NCBI RefSeq assembly: GCF_003473295.1
Contig: NZ_QRMP01000005.1
Span: 124,455-188,454, forward strand
Origin: Parabacteroides sp. AM08-6
Lineage (GTDB): Bacteria; Bacteroidota; Bacteroidia; Bacteroidales; Tannerellaceae
Direction of reading: 5' to 3'
Length of the DNA stretch: 64,000 bases
The translations under genes and the position numbers were made by a program. The notes under the pieces are model-generated. The model did no database searches, was not told where the DNA came from, and saw only the letters and a list, made by a program, of their open reading frames with translations. Below are positions 33,985 through 44,105 of the stretch, in pieces. Numbering within the stretch: the first letter of the stretch is position 1; every line of letters starts with the position of its first letter.

Positions 33985-34860
33985 ATGAAAGTAGGATTAG
34001 TCCAGCAGGCAAATAGTGCGGAACGTACGGCAAATATCGTGAAGTTGCAGCAGAATATTCGCTTTTGTGCTGCACAAGGTGCAGAACTTGTTGTGTTGCA
34101 GGAATTGCACAATGGTTTGTATTTTTGTCAGACAGAGGATACAAATGTATTCAATCAGGCAGAACCTATTCCCGGTCCTTCCACTGAAATATTCGGTGCT
34201 TTGGCAAAGGAATTAGGCATCGTGCTTGTTCTCTCCCTTTTTGAGAAGCGCGCTCCCGGTTTGTACCATAACACGGCAGTTGTTATAGAAAAAGACGGAA
34301 CGATAGCTGGGAAATACCGGAAAATGCATATTCCGGATGATCCGGCTTATTATGAAAAATTTTATTTTACACCGGGTGATTTAGGTTTTGAGCCTATTCA
34401 AACATCCGTAGGAAAGTTGGGTGTTTTGGTTTGTTGGGATCAATGGTATCCCGAGGCTGCCCGGCTTATGGCTATGAAAGGGGCGGAATTGTTGATTTAT
34501 CCGACTGCTATCGGATGGGAAAGTACTGATACCGACGAAGAAAAAGGACGCCAGTTGACTGCTTGGGTCACTGTTCAAGCGGGACATGCAGTTGCTAATG
34601 GATTACATGTGATAACCGTGAATCGTGTAGGGCATGAAGCGGATCCTTCCGGACAAACGAATGGTATTCAGTTTTGGGGAAATAGTTTTGTTGCAGGTCC
34701 TCAGGGAGAATTATTGGCAGAGTTATCTAATGATAAAGAAGAAATCTGTGTAGTGGAGATAGATAAGGCTCGTAGTGAAAATGTACGTCGTTGGTGGCCT
34801 TTTTTCCGTGACCGTCGTATTGATGCTTTTGGTGGCCTGACTGAACGTTTTCTGATATGA
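33985..34860 (+). CDS. aguB: N-carbamoylputrescine amidase
   Basis: A nitrilase-superfamily enzyme converting N-carbamoylputrescine to putrescine, CO2 and ammonia. The catalytic Glu-Lys-Cys triad is visible: Glu in LVVLQELHNGLYF, Lys in GKYRKMHIPDDP, Cys in LGVLVCWDQWYPEAARL. The 291-residue length and the C-terminal NSFVAGPQGE and RRWWPFFRDRRIDAF match the AguB group. It is co-transcribed with aguA. No terminator separates it from the convergent recQ gene 29 bp downstream, so transcripts may run into each other. Confidence 0.95.
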   Translation: MKVGLVQQANSAERTANIVKLQQNIRFCAAQGAELVVLQELHNGLYFCQTEDTNVFNQAEPIPGPSTEIFGALAKELGIVLVLSLFEKRAPGLYHNTAVVIEKDGTIAGKYRKMHIPDDPAYYEKFYFTPGDLGFEPIQTSVGKLGVLVCWDQWYPEAARLMAMKGAELLIYPTAIGWESTDTDEEKGRQLTAWVTVQAGHAVANGLHVITVNRVGHEADPSGQTNGIQFWGNSFVAGPQGELLAELSNDKEEICVVEIDKARSENVRRWWPFFRDRRIDAFGGLTERFLI

Positions 34861-34889
34861 ATTCTTTTTTCTGTTTTGTGCCCGAAACT

Positions 34890-36719
34890 TCAGCTTTCTT
34901 TGGGTAGGCGGAGGACGAAACGGATAAGAGCTACGAATACTTTTCCGTATTTGTCGAGTTTAAGTTGTCCTACACCACGTATTTCGCTGAATGCATCCAA
35001 AGTTGTCGGCTTTTTTTCGACCATATCATCCAAGGCATCATCCGAAAATATAATATAAGCGGGAATATGCTCCCGTTCGGAAATTTGTTTACGGAGTTGC
35101 TGTAAAGAATCCAGCAATGTTTCCTCCACGGATGCCGATTGGATAGGGCGGATGGGACGGTATTTGAAACCTCCTTTTTTAGTTGGTAAGGCAAAATCTT
35201 TTGTTTCTTTGTAGACTGTCATCATTGCGGTTTGTTCTCCAAAGAGTATTTTTCTTCCCAATTGTGTGACTTTCAGTCGTCCGGCTGAGGCATAATCGAT
35301 TTCGATATAGCCCAATTGCAGCATTTGATACAGATATTCTTTCCATTCCTTGTAACTCAAATCTTTACCGACTCCAAACGTTTTCAGTTTGTTATATCCT
35401 TTTTCTGTCAATTCTGCTCGTTCGGAACCGCGTAAAATATCGATGAGAGTGGACATATTTACAAATTGTCCAGTTCGGAAAATGCCACTTAAAGCCTTTT
35501 GAACCAGAATGCTACCGTCAAAACGCTGAGGAGGATTTTTGCATACGTCGCAATTGCCGCAATCTGTTTCCGTTTCTTCTCCGAAATAACTCAACAGGAT
35601 ACGACGACGACAAATATCGGCTTCACAATAACGACGCATACGGTTCAGTTTTTGTAGGTTGACATCCTTCTGACCACTATCTTCGGCGAAACGACGTAGA
35701 ATAATCAAATCGCCGACCGAATAGAAAAGTAACGTGTCACTTTTCATCCCGTCGCGTCCGGCACGGCCTATTTCCTGATAATAGTTTTCAATACTTCCCG
35801 GCATATTGTAGTGAATTACCCAACGTACATTGCTTTTGTCTATACCCATGCCGAAAGCAACGGTTGCGCAAACCACCTGTACCCGGTCGTTGATAAAATC
35901 TTCTTGCGCTTTTTCCCGTTTTTCGGGTGGTAAGCCGGCATGGTAAGCGATGGTTCGGATACTGTATTCCGCCAATTCTTCTGCTAATTTTTCCGTATTG
36001 CTGCGACTCATGCAATAAATAATACCGCTTTGGCGGTGATGTGCATGGATGAAATGGACAATGGCAGCAGTCTTTTCTTTTTTATTTAATCCGCGACGGA
36101 TTGTGAGTGAAAGGTTCGGACGGTCGAATGAGGAAATAAATATTTTAGGGTCAACTAATTTTAACTGTTCGACGATATCTGTGCGTGTTATTTTGTCTGC
36201 TGTCGCAGTAAGTGCAATTAACGGGACTTTTGGAAAGTTCTCTTTCAGAACGGATAGTTGGGTATATTCCGGTCGGAAATCGTGTCCCCAATGTGAAATA
36301 CAATGTGCTTCGTCGATGGCAATCAGTGAAATATCGATGCGTTGCAAGAGCCAATGAAGCTCGCTCATTATTCCTTCAGGTGAGATATAAAGCAACTTTA
36401 CTTTACCTTGTATGCAAAGTTGGCGTATACGGTGGCGTTCTTCTTCGGGCATGAGGCTGTTGAGGGCTGCAGCTGGAATACCGTTGGCTATCAGGGCTTC
36501 CACTTGGTCTTTCATTAAAGCGATTAGAGGAGATACGACGATAGCTGTCCCTGGCAAATATATGGCGGGAAGCTGGAAGCAGATAGATTTTCCTCCTCCT
36601 GTAGGCATTAATACGAGCGCGTCTTTTTTTTGTAAAATACGTTGTATGATTTCTGCCTGTAGAGGACGAAACGATGTGTATCCGAAAAATCGCTTTAACA
36701 GCAATAACAATTCTTTCAT
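34890..36719 (-). CDS. recQ: ATP-dependent DNA helicase RecQ
   Basis: A 609-residue 3'-5' DNA helicase. Motif I is [16 protein letters not shown] and the DEAH box is in [20 protein letters not shown]. Motif VI reads [11 protein letters not shown] zinc-binding RQC region ([10 protein letters not shown], then CGNCDVC) follows. A C-terminal HRDC domain covers about residues 520-600 ([22 protein letters not shown]). It acts in recombination, replication-fork repair and suppression of illegitimate exchange. The gene is divergent from rhlE, with interleaved promoters in 36720-36849. Domain content and length are standard. Confidence 0.96.
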   Translation of the reverse strand: MKELLLLLKRFFGYTSFRPLQAEIIQRILQKKDALVLMPTGGGKSICFQLPAIYLPGTAIVVSPLIALMKDQVEALIANGIPAAALNSLMPEEERHRIRQLCIQGKVKLLYISPEGIMSELHWLLQRIDISLIAIDEAHCISHWGHDFRPEYTQLSVLKENFPKVPLIALTATADKITRTDIVEQLKLVDPKIFISSFDRPNLSLTIRRGLNKKEKTAAIVHFIHAHHRQSGIIYCMSRSNTEKLAEELAEYSIRTIAYHAGLPPEKREKAQEDFINDRVQVVCATVAFGMGIDKSNVRWVIHYNMPGSIENYYQEIGRAGRDGMKSDTLLFYSVGDLIILRRFAEDSGQKDVNLQKLNRMRRYCEADICRRRILLSYFGEETETDCGNCDVCKNPPQRFDGSILVQKALSGIFRTGQFVNMSTLIDILRGSERAELTEKGYNKLKTFGVGKDLSYKEWKEYLYQMLQLGYIEIDYASAGRLKVTQLGRKILFGEQTAMMTVYKETKDFALPTKKGGFKYRPIRPIQSASVEETLLDSLQQLRKQISEREHIPAYIIFSDDALDDMVEKKPTTLDAFSEIRGVGQLKLDKYGKVFVALIRFVLRLPKES

Positions 36720-36757
36720 GGAGTACTCAAAGAGGGTTCATTTGTCCGTTAGAGCTG

Positions 36758-36804
36758 CAAATATAAAAAATAATTGTAGAGATACCGGTTTTTTTGTACC
36801 TTTG
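36758..36804. promoter_or_regulatory. Divergent recQ and rhlE promoters
   Basis: Minus strand: TATATTTG at 36765-36758 for recQ, 39 bp before its ATG. Plus strand: TTG at 36774-36776, a 20-nt spacer and TACCTTTG at 36797-36804 for rhlE. The rhlE -33 lies within 10 bp of the recQ -7, so polymerases may interfere. Confidence 0.7.
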
Positions 36805-36849
36805 CCGTCAATATTTACTAAAGGAGTCGCGACGGCTCATATTTTATAC

Positions 36850-38136
36850 ATGACATTTGAACAATTAGAATTGATAGAGCCGATACATAAGGCTCTCAAA
36901 CAAGAAGGTTATACAACTCCCACCCCCATACAAGCCGAAGCCATTCCCGTTGTACTGGATGGATATGATTTATTAGGTTGTGCACAGACAGGAACAGGAA
37001 AGACTGCTGCTTTTTCCATCCCGATTATTCAGAAAATAGAACAAGAGAGTCGACAAGGTCGTAAGCCGGGTATTAAAGCTTTGATTTTAACTCCGACTCG
37101 TGAACTTGCTATTCAGATAGGTGAAAGTTTTGCGGCATACGGACGTTATACGAGAGTGAGGCATACTGTTATTTTCGGAGGTGTAGGGCAGAAGCCCCAG
37201 ACAGATGCCTTGGAAAAAGGTATTGATGTGTTGATTGCTACGCCGGGACGTTTGCTGGACTTGATAAATCAGGGATTTGTCCGTCTGAATACACTTGAGT
37301 ATTTTGTACTGGATGAGGCAGACAGAATGCTGGATATGGGTTTTATACATGACATCAAACGTATCTTGCCGTTGCTTCCGAAAAAACGTCAGTCTCTTTT
37401 CTTTTCAGCAACGATGCCGCCGGAAATCGAACGTTTGGCGGGAACTATTCTGCATGAACCGGAAAAAGTGGAAGTAACGCCTGCTTCTTCTACGGTAGAT
37501 AAGATAGAGCAATATGTATATTTTGTTGAAAAAGCGGAGAAGGTTAATCTGCTGAAAAAGCTATTGGAAGACAAGTCGTTGGAATCTGTTCTGGTTTTTA
37601 CCCGTACTAAATATGGTGCTGATAAAGTGGCACGTGTACTGAATAAATCAGGCATCGGTGCGGAAGCCATCCATGGCGACAAAGGACAAAATGCCCGTCA
37701 GCGTGCTTTGGGAAATTTTAAAGACCATACTACACGTGTTTTGATTGCCACAGATATTGCAGCTCGTGGTATCGACGTAGACCATCTTTCACATGTAATC
37801 AATTATGAATTACCCAATGTGCCCGAAACCTATGTACACCGTATCGGACGAACCGGACGTGCCGGACGCGAAGGGGTTGCTTTTTCTTTTTGTGATGTGG
37901 ATGAAGTACCTTATCTGAAAGATATTCAGAAGCTGATAGGAAAAAATATACAAGTAGCCGGAGGACACGAATTTGAAACGGCAGAAGTCAAGGAGGCTGT
38001 TGCTGAAAAAAAGAAAGCTATTAAAGAAGAATCCAAGCGTCGGAATATGTTCGGAAGTAAGCGTGATGGTAGTTTCTGGCGGAATAAAAAGAGAACAGAA
38101 CAACAAGAACCTAAAAAAACGCCTAAAAAGAGATAG
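36850..38136 (+). CDS. rhlE: DEAD-box RNA helicase, RhlE-like
   Basis: ATP-dependent RNA helicase for ribosome assembly or RNA turnover. The 428 residues begin [21 protein letters not shown] (Q-motif region [12 protein letters not shown]). Motifs are Walker [26 protein letters not shown] in [16 protein letters not shown], and [13 protein letters not shown] in the second RecA fold. The C-terminal tail is Lys/Arg/Glu-rich and disordered, as is usual for RhlE. The frame stays open for 146 codons upstream, overlapping recQ. The promoter at 36774-36804 and the Q-motif position show that the ATG at 36850 is the real start. Confidence 0.93.
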   Translation: MTFEQLELIEPIHKALKQEGYTTPTPIQAEAIPVVLDGYDLLGCAQTGTGKTAAFSIPIIQKIEQESRQGRKPGIKALILTPTRELAIQIGESFAAYGRYTRVRHTVIFGGVGQKPQTDALEKGIDVLIATPGRLLDLINQGFVRLNTLEYFVLDEADRMLDMGFIHDIKRILPLLPKKRQSLFFSATMPPEIERLAGTILHEPEKVEVTPASSTVDKIEQYVYFVEKAEKVNLLKKLLEDKSLESVLVFTRTKYGADKVARVLNKSGIGAEAIHGDKGQNARQRALGNFKDHTTRVLIATDIAARGIDVDHLSHVINYELPNVPETYVHRIGRTGRAGREGVAFSFCDVDEVPYLKDIQKLIGKNIQVAGGHEFETAEVKEAVAEKKKAIKEESKRRNMFGSKRDGSFWRNKKRTEQQEPKKTPKKR

Positions 38137-38170
38137 ATTTAGATTGTTTTGTAGCAATTGGGATTATATT

Positions 38171-38202
38171 TTTGGTTTTATAAAGATATTGTTATAATTT
38201 TG
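38171..38202 (+). promoter_or_regulatory. Promoter of the GH109-type gene
   Basis: TTTG at 38171-38174, a 20-nt spacer and TAATTTTG at 38195-38202 match the consensus well, 30 bp before the ATG. Confidence 0.75.
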
Positions 38203-38232
38203 CTCACTTAACATAGAAATACTAAATAGAGC

Positions 38233-39639
38233 ATGGAAAACACTCGTCGTTCATTCCTGAAAAAGGTGACCGCTGCCGGAATTGGTACAGCTGGTCTTGC
38301 ATTGAGCGGTAACGCCGCCGCTACAGTAGTAACAGAAGCTCCTGCCGACAAAAAAAAGAAACCTGCCGGCAAAGATGATGGCAAACTTCGTTTTGGTTTT
38401 ATAGGAACAGGTTCGCGTTGCCACGAACATATCAATAATGTTCTTTCTATCCCGGGTAATAAAATCGTAGCTATCTGCGATATCCAGCAAGGACCCATTG
38501 ACAGGACTTTGAAGCATATCGCTAATTTTAATGTGGAAGCTCCGAAAGTTTACAAAGGTGGCGATTTGGAATTCCTGAAGATGCTGGACAATGAAGAATT
38601 TGATTGTATTATTATTGCCAGCCCTTGGGAATGGCATACTCCGATGGCTGTAGCAGCTATGAAAGCCGGTGTTCCTTATGTAGGAGTGGAAGTTTCGGCT
38701 GCTAACACGGTGGAAGAATGTTGGGATTTGGTGAACGTTTCGGAAGCAACCGGCAGTCACCTGAATATCATGGAAAATGTTTGCTACCGCCGTGACTGTA
38801 TGGCTGCTTTGAACATGGCCCGCCAGGGATTGTTCGGAGAATTGCTGCATTGCGAATGTGGGTATGAACATGATTTGCGTGAGGTGAAGTTTAACGATGG
38901 CAAGAATTATAATTATGTACCCGGAAGCGGTGATTTACGTATGGGTCCGACAGCTTTTGCCGAAGCTCAGTGGCGTACGAATCACTCCGTACGTCGTAAC
39001 GGTGATGTTTACCCGACTCACGGTATCGGTCCGGTTGCCAATTGTTTGGATATCAATCGTGGCAATCGTTTCATGTCATTATCTTCTATGGCTACCCAAT
39101 CTCGTGGATTACATAAGTTTATTGTAGACAATGGTGGGGAAAACCATCCGTTGGCTAAGGTTCGTTTTAATTTGGGTGACATCGTAACTACAATGATTAA
39201 ATGTGCTAACGGACAAACGATTATTGTGACTCACGATACCAATTCTCCTCGTCCTTATTCCTTAGGTTTCCGTGTACAAGGTACGGAAGGTTTGTGGATG
39301 AATGATGGCGATCACATTTATATCCAAGGAAAATCCAAACCTCATCGTTGGGACGATTCAGAAGAATGGCTGAAAAAATATGACCATGAATTGTGGGCTA
39401 AACACGAAGCTGAAGCTGCTGAAGCCGGTCATGGCGGTATGGACTATGTCATGATGTTCGACCTAATTAACGCTATTCGTAATAAGAAACCGGCTCCTAT
39501 GGATTGTTATGATGCGGCTGCGTGGAGTGCAATATCGGGTCTGTCGGAAATGTCTATAGCCCGTGGTGGTGCTTTAGTTGATTTCCCGGACTTTACGCGT
39601 GGTCAGTGGATTCACCGTCAGCCGGCTTTTGCATTGTAA
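38233..39639 (+). CDS. Gfo/Idh/MocA-family protein, GH109-type (NAD-dependent glycosidase-like)
   Basis: A 468-residue exported oxidoreductase-fold protein. The N-terminus RRSFLKKVTAAGIGTAG is a twin-arginine signal, so it folds with its cofactor before export. The Rossmann motif is RFGFIGTGSRCHEH. The sequence IASPWEWHTPMAVAAMKAGVPYVGVEVS and the active-site region ENVCYRRDCMAALNMARQGLFGELLH, with GGYEHDLR-like CGYEHDLR and YPTHGIGPVANCL, are typical of GH109 alpha-N-acetylgalactosaminidase-like proteins. The glycan target is uncertain: members act on GalNAc-terminated host glycans, but many are untested. It is monocistronic with a good promoter and terminator. Confidence 0.88.
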   Translation: MENTRRSFLKKVTAAGIGTAGLALSGNAAATVVTEAPADKKKKPAGKDDGKLRFGFIGTGSRCHEHINNVLSIPGNKIVAICDIQQGPIDRTLKHIANFNVEAPKVYKGGDLEFLKMLDNEEFDCIIIASPWEWHTPMAVAAMKAGVPYVGVEVSAANTVEECWDLVNVSEATGSHLNIMENVCYRRDCMAALNMARQGLFGELLHCECGYEHDLREVKFNDGKNYNYVPGSGDLRMGPTAFAEAQWRTNHSVRRNGDVYPTHGIGPVANCLDINRGNRFMSLSSMATQSRGLHKFIVDNGGENHPLAKVRFNLGDIVTTMIKCANGQTIIVTHDTNSPRPYSLGFRVQGTEGLWMNDGDHIYIQGKSKPHRWDDSEEWLKKYDHELWAKHEAEAAEAGHGGMDYVMMFDLINAIRNKKPAPMDCYDAAAWSAISGLSEMSIARGGALVDFPDFTRGQWIHRQPAFAL

Positions 39640-39680
39640 AAGATACTTATCTATGAATTAGATACGGTAAACGTTATATA

Positions 39681-39722
39681 AAAAGGGTTGTCTAACAATG
39701 ATAGTTAGTCAACCCTTTTTTT
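39681..39722 (+). terminator. Terminator after the GH109-type gene
   Basis: A 16-position stem with one T-T mismatch (39681-39696 with 39704-39719) ends in seven T residues. Confidence 0.9.
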
Positions 39723-39747
39723 GTAAGTTGGTATGATAATAAAAGAA

Positions 39748-39805
39748 CTTACGTTTTTTCCATAAAAGTCTTACGCTTTTTCCCGGAAAAGCCTTAAAGT
39801 TTTTG
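39748..39805. repeat. Degenerate tandem repeat at the 3' end of nadE
   Basis: Units CTTACGTTTTTTCC (39748), CTTACGCTTTTTCC (39770) and CTTAAAGTTTTTG (39793) recur with a 22-23 bp period, the last running into the nadE stop region. Between them lie AAAAG spacers that can pair with the TTTTCC blocks. No family is recognised. Confidence 0.45.
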
Positions 39806-41719
39806 TATTTCCTCAAGCCAAAGAGTAGCCATCGCATCGCTCGGCATACGCCAATCTCCACGGGGGGAGAGGCTGACGGAACCGACTTTCGGACCGTCGG
39901 GCAGGCAACTGCGTTTGAATTGTTGTTGGAAAAAGCGGCGGAAGAAAGTACTCAGCCATTTTTTTATTGTGACATTGTCGTAAGTTCCGGCAAAAGCTTT
40001 CTGTGCCAGGAAATAAATCTTGGATGGATGCGAACCGAAACGAAGAAAATGGTAAAGGAAGAAATCATGCAATTCGTACGGACCGACCAAATCCTCTGTC
40101 TTTTGCTTGATATTGCCGTTTTCGTCGGCCGGAATGAGTTCCGGGCTGATAGGGGTATCAACAATATCCAACAGGGTAAAGCGCGAGGTTTCATCCACTT
40201 TATGATTGGCAACCCATTCAACGAGGTATTTGACTAGTGTTTTAGGAATACTTCCGTTTACACCATACATAGACATGTGATCACCATTGTAAGTAGCCCA
40301 ACCGAGTGCAAGTTCGGAAAGGTCTCCGGTTCCGACGACTAGGCCGTTTTCCTGATTGGCTACGTCCATCAGTATTTGGGTGCGTTCGCGCGCTTGGCTG
40401 TTTTCGTATGTAACGTCGTGTACGGACGGGCTGTGATTGATGTCTTTGAAATGCTGTAGACAGGCATCTTTAATGGATATTTCTTTCAGAGTAACACCAA
40501 GGGAACGAATGAGGTCGACAGCATTATTATAAGTGCGTCCTGTAGTGCCGAAACCGGGCATTGTAATGCCGATAATCTGCTTACGAGGCATTTTCAGGAT
40601 GTCAAATGTCATGACGGTAACAAGCAAAGCCAAAGTGGAGTCCAATCCTCCCGAGATACCGACTACAGCTGTTCGGGCATGGGCATGGAGGATACGTTTG
40701 GCCAGACCGGCTATCTGTATATGGAAAATTTCATCACAACGTTCCTTTAGCGTATCACCGGATGGGGTAAACGGATGCGGGTCGATAGGACGGGTTAGCT
40801 CGAGGTTCTCTGGAGTTTGAACTTTAAATTCTACTGTTTTTGTTTCTTCCGGGAGCAGGGTAGAGGCTCCATACATAAAGCTGTTATTCACCAGACGGTC
40901 ATTTTGTAATGTCTCGATATCGATTTCGCTGATGATGAGCTGTTCTTCCATCGTGAAGCGGGGAGAGGAGGCAAGCAAATTTCCGTTTTCCGCTATGATA
41001 CCGTTACCGGCAAAAACGAGGTCGGTACTCGACTCTCCAAACCCTGAAGACGCATATACATATCCTGCTACACAACGGGCAGATTGCTGGCAAATCAATG
41101 AACGCAAGTATTTATGCTTGCCGATAAGTTCATTGCTTGCCGATATGTTAAAGAGAATATTGGCCCCTTCCATAGCCAACAGAGAACTAGGGGGGACGGG
41201 AACCCAAAGGTCTTCACATATTTCGATGCCGACAGATAGTTGTCCCGACTTAAACAGCAGGTGGCTACCGAGAGGGTATTCCTTTTTGCCGATGAGGATG
41301 GTCGATTTCCGCAATTCCGCAGCAGGTGTAAACCATCGTTGCTCCTGAAATTCTTTATAATTGGACAAATATGTCTTGGGGACGACTCCTAGTATTTCTC
41401 CCTTTTGGAAAGCTATGGCGGCATTGATAAGTCTATTTTCTGTCCGGAGCGGGGCACCGACAATGGTTAGAATATCTGTTTCGGCGGTATCTTTAACTAA
41501 TTTGAGTAACGCCTTTTCTGCATTATTCAGTAATGTTTGCTGGGCGAACAGGTCCATACAGGTATAGGCTGTGACCGACAGTTCCGGGAAAGCCATCATC
41601 TGAACTCCTTTAGCTGATGCCTGACGCATCAGACCTGCTATCTTTTCTATATTATAAAAACAATCCGCAACCTGCACATGAGGCACTGCGGCAGCAACTT
41701 TTACAAATCCGTAGTTCAT
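39794..41719 (-). CDS. nadE: Glutamine-dependent NAD+ synthetase
   Basis: Last step of NAD synthesis, amidating deamido-NAD with glutamine-derived ammonia. The 641 residues comprise an N-terminal nitrilase-type glutaminase (about 1-320, with MMAFPELSVTAY and the catalytic Cys near 170 in GIEICEDLWVP). A C-terminal synthetase follows, with the P-loop VVGISGGLDSTLAL near residue 355 and VGTGDLSELALGWATYNGDHMSMYGVNG. The two-domain form suggests true glutamine dependence. It is a single-gene unit whose -7 box lies only about 21 bp from the ATG. Confidence 0.95.
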   Translation of the reverse strand: MNYGFVKVAAAVPHVQVADCFYNIEKIAGLMRQASAKGVQMMAFPELSVTAYTCMDLFAQQTLLNNAEKALLKLVKDTAETDILTIVGAPLRTENRLINAAIAFQKGEILGVVPKTYLSNYKEFQEQRWFTPAAELRKSTILIGKKEYPLGSHLLFKSGQLSVGIEICEDLWVPVPPSSLLAMEGANILFNISASNELIGKHKYLRSLICQQSARCVAGYVYASSGFGESSTDLVFAGNGIIAENGNLLASSPRFTMEEQLIISEIDIETLQNDRLVNNSFMYGASTLLPEETKTVEFKVQTPENLELTRPIDPHPFTPSGDTLKERCDEIFHIQIAGLAKRILHAHARTAVVGISGGLDSTLALLVTVMTFDILKMPRKQIIGITMPGFGTTGRTYNNAVDLIRSLGVTLKEISIKDACLQHFKDINHSPSVHDVTYENSQARERTQILMDVANQENGLVVGTGDLSELALGWATYNGDHMSMYGVNGSIPKTLVKYLVEWVANHKVDETSRFTLLDIVDTPISPELIPADENGNIKQKTEDLVGPYELHDFFLYHFLRFGSHPSKIYFLAQKAFAGTYDNVTIKKWLSTFFRRFFQQQFKRSCLPDGPKVGSVSLSPRGDWRMPSDAMATLWLEEIQKL

Positions 41720-41739
41720 ATTATTGTATTTATAGGCTT

Positions 41740-41747
41740 CAAAGATA
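41740..41747 (-). promoter_or_regulatory. nadE promoter -7 box
   Basis: TATCTTTG on the minus strand, about 21 bp upstream of the nadE ATG, implying a 5' leader of some 14 nt. Confidence 0.55.
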
Positions 41748-41851
41748 AAGTTTTTGTACGGGATAAAAAAGAAGGAGAGCCGGCTTCACAGCGAACTCCC
41801 CTTGCAAACACAAAACAATCAACAAAAAACTACTGTCTGAATAATGAAAAC

Positions 41852-41876
41852 AGGGGCAGATAGATGAACTGCCCCT
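41852..41876 (-). terminator. Terminator after glnN
   Basis: An 8-bp stem AGGGGCAG/CTGCCCCT (41852-41859 with 41869-41876), 8 bp past the glnN stop. GTTTTCATT follows on the minus strand. It ends the ammonium-assimilation series. Confidence 0.75.
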
Positions 41877-41883
41877 TGTAAAA

Positions 41884-44070
41884 TTATCTGATAAATAATA
41901 GTTCTCTGTATTTCGGTAATGTCCAAATCTGGTCGTCTACCACCAATTCCAATTTATCGATATGATAACGGATAGCTTCCAGCATCGGTACAATCGTATC
42001 ATGGTAAGCGATAGCCTTTTCGCGTTCGCTTTCAATCTTGTTGGCGACTTTACGGGCTTCTATCATCTCGTCTACCTTTTCTTTGATGAAGTTAGTACGA
42101 TGAGCGATGTCTTCAATGATTTCCAGGTTACGGGAAGAAAGAGCAGAAGCCTTCTCAGCCGGGAAGAGGTCTTTCATCTTGTAGACATTGTCAATCAAAG
42201 AAGTTTGATATTTGGTAGCTATCGGGATGATATGGTTCATTGCGATATCCCCTAATACACGGGCTTCAATCTGGATTTTCTTGGTGTAAGTTTCCCATTT
42301 TACCTCATTGCGGGCTTCCAATTCCTTACGGGTCATAATACCGGTCGATTCGAACATTTTCACACTACTATCTTTCAAGTAATTGTCAAAGATGAGCGGG
42401 ACACTCGTTTCGCAATCCAGACCCCTGCGGAGAGCTTCGGCTTTCCATTCTTCGCTGTAACCGTTTCCGTCGAAATGGATAGCTTTACATTCCTTGATAT
42501 CCTTGCGGAGGATTTCGAGGATAGCAGCAAATACTTCTTTACCTTCAGCTACTTTTGCGTCGACTTCTGTTTTAAAGAGTTTCAGCTGTTCGGCTACGGC
42601 TGCATTCAAAGCAAGCATAGCAGAGGCACAGTTGGCTTCTGAACCTACGGCACGGAACTCAAAGCGGTTTCCGGTGAAGGCGAAAGGAGAGGTACGGTTG
42701 CGGTCCGTATTATCGATAAATAACTCAGGAATACGAGCGATATCCAATTTCATTCCCTGTTTACCAGCCAGCATCAAGTCTTCCGGTTCGCTCTTTTCGA
42801 GGTGTTCCAATACTTCGGAAATCTGTGTGCCGAGGAAGCTGGAGATGATTGCTGGAGGTGCTTCGTTTGCTCCCAGTCGGTGAGCATTTGTTGCACTGGA
42901 TATGCTGGCTTTCAACAATCCGTTGTGACGGTAAACAGCCATAAGAACGTTCACTATAAAAGTGATGAAACGTAGGTTGTCTTCCGGAGTTTTGCCCGGA
43001 GCCATCAGTAAGATTCCGGTGTCGGTACCCAACGACCAGTTATTGTGTTTACCTGAGCCGTTTACACCTTTGAAAGGCTTTTCGTGCAACAAAACACGGA
43101 AACCATGTTTGCGGCTAATCTTACGCATTAATGCCATAACCAGCAGGTTGTGGTCGTTGGCCAGGTTACATTCCTCGAAGATAGGAGCCAGTTCGAACTG
43201 GTTTGGGGCAACTTCGTTGTGACGTGTTTTCAATGGGATACCCAGTTTGAGGGATTCCATTTCCAAGTCTTTCATGAATTCCATTACGCGTGTCGGAATA
43301 GCTCCGAAATAATGGTCTTCCAACTGTTGGTTCTTGGAACTTTCGTGCCCCATCAGTGTGCGGCCTGTCAGTAACAGGTCGGGACGGGCGGCATACAAGC
43401 CTTCATCGATAAGGAAATATTCTTGTTCCCAACCCAGATAAGCATATACTTTCTTCACATCCGGATTGAAATAATGACAAACATCTACAGCAGCTTTGTT
43501 GACGGCTTCGAGGGCTTTAAGCAATGGGGCTTTGTAGTCTAAGGATTCGCCGGTATAGGCGATAAAGATAGTCGGGATACACAGTGTGTCACCAACGATA
43601 AATGCAGGAGAAGAAGGGTCCCAAGCTGAATATCCGCGTGCTTCGAATGTATTGCGGATACCACCGTTCGGGAAGCTGGACGCATCCGGTTCCTGCTGTA
43701 TCAGCAACTTACCGGAGAATTCTTCGACCATACCGCCCTTACCATCATGTTCAACGAAAGCATCATGCTTTTCAGCCGTTCCTTCAGTTAGCGGATGGAA
43801 CCAGTGTGTGTAGTGTGTTGCACCCATTTCAATGGCCCATTTCTTCATACCGGCAGCTACGGCGTCGGCTGTTTCACGGTCTAAGGGAGCCCCGTTGTCG
43901 ATACAGTCTGTAATCCGTTCGTATGCCTTTTCTGGAAGATATTTGAACATCTTCGCACGGTTGAATACATTTTGTCCGAAATAATCAGACGGACGTTCGG
44001 CAGGTGCCGGTACTTCTACAGCCCGTTTCTTGAAGGCTGTTTCTACTACTCTAAATCTTAATTTTGACAT
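41884..44070 (-). CDS. glnN: Type III glutamine synthetase
   Basis: ATP-dependent synthesis of glutamine from glutamate and ammonia. The 728-residue length and sequence identify the GSIII class first described in Bacteroides fragilis: SDYFGQNVFNRAKMFKYLP at the N-terminus, ATHYTHWFHPLT, EVAPNQFELAPIFEECN, GVNGSGKHNNWSLGTDTG and NTDRNRTSPFAFTGNRFEFRAVG. It lacks the adenylylation site of GSI. It ends the minus-strand N-assimilation series, 35 bp behind asnA, and is probably co-transcribed with it. Confidence 0.97.
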   Translation of the reverse strand: MSKLRFRVVETAFKKRAVEVPAPAERPSDYFGQNVFNRAKMFKYLPEKAYERITDCIDNGAPLDRETADAVAAGMKKWAIEMGATHYTHWFHPLTEGTAEKHDAFVEHDGKGGMVEEFSGKLLIQQEPDASSFPNGGIRNTFEARGYSAWDPSSPAFIVGDTLCIPTIFIAYTGESLDYKAPLLKALEAVNKAAVDVCHYFNPDVKKVYAYLGWEQEYFLIDEGLYAARPDLLLTGRTLMGHESSKNQQLEDHYFGAIPTRVMEFMKDLEMESLKLGIPLKTRHNEVAPNQFELAPIFEECNLANDHNLLVMALMRKISRKHGFRVLLHEKPFKGVNGSGKHNNWSLGTDTGILLMAPGKTPEDNLRFITFIVNVLMAVYRHNGLLKASISSATNAHRLGANEAPPAIISSFLGTQISEVLEHLEKSEPEDLMLAGKQGMKLDIARIPELFIDNTDRNRTSPFAFTGNRFEFRAVGSEANCASAMLALNAAVAEQLKLFKTEVDAKVAEGKEVFAAILEILRKDIKECKAIHFDGNGYSEEWKAEALRRGLDCETSVPLIFDNYLKDSSVKMFESTGIMTRKELEARNEVKWETYTKKIQIEARVLGDIAMNHIIPIATKYQTSLIDNVYKMKDLFPAEKASALSSRNLEIIEDIAHRTNFIKEKVDEMIEARKVANKIESEREKAIAYHDTIVPMLEAIRYHIDKLELVVDDQIWTLPKYRELLFIR

Positions 44071-44105
44071 AATACCTGATTTTATAGAGAATTAGTAATA
44101 ATCAA

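Noticed and set aside
36412..36849. An open frame of 146 codons in front of the rhlE ATG
   Set aside because: It overlaps recQ on the other strand, has no helicase similarity, and the strong promoter at 36774-36804 lies inside it. The Q-motif starts just after the ATG at 36850.
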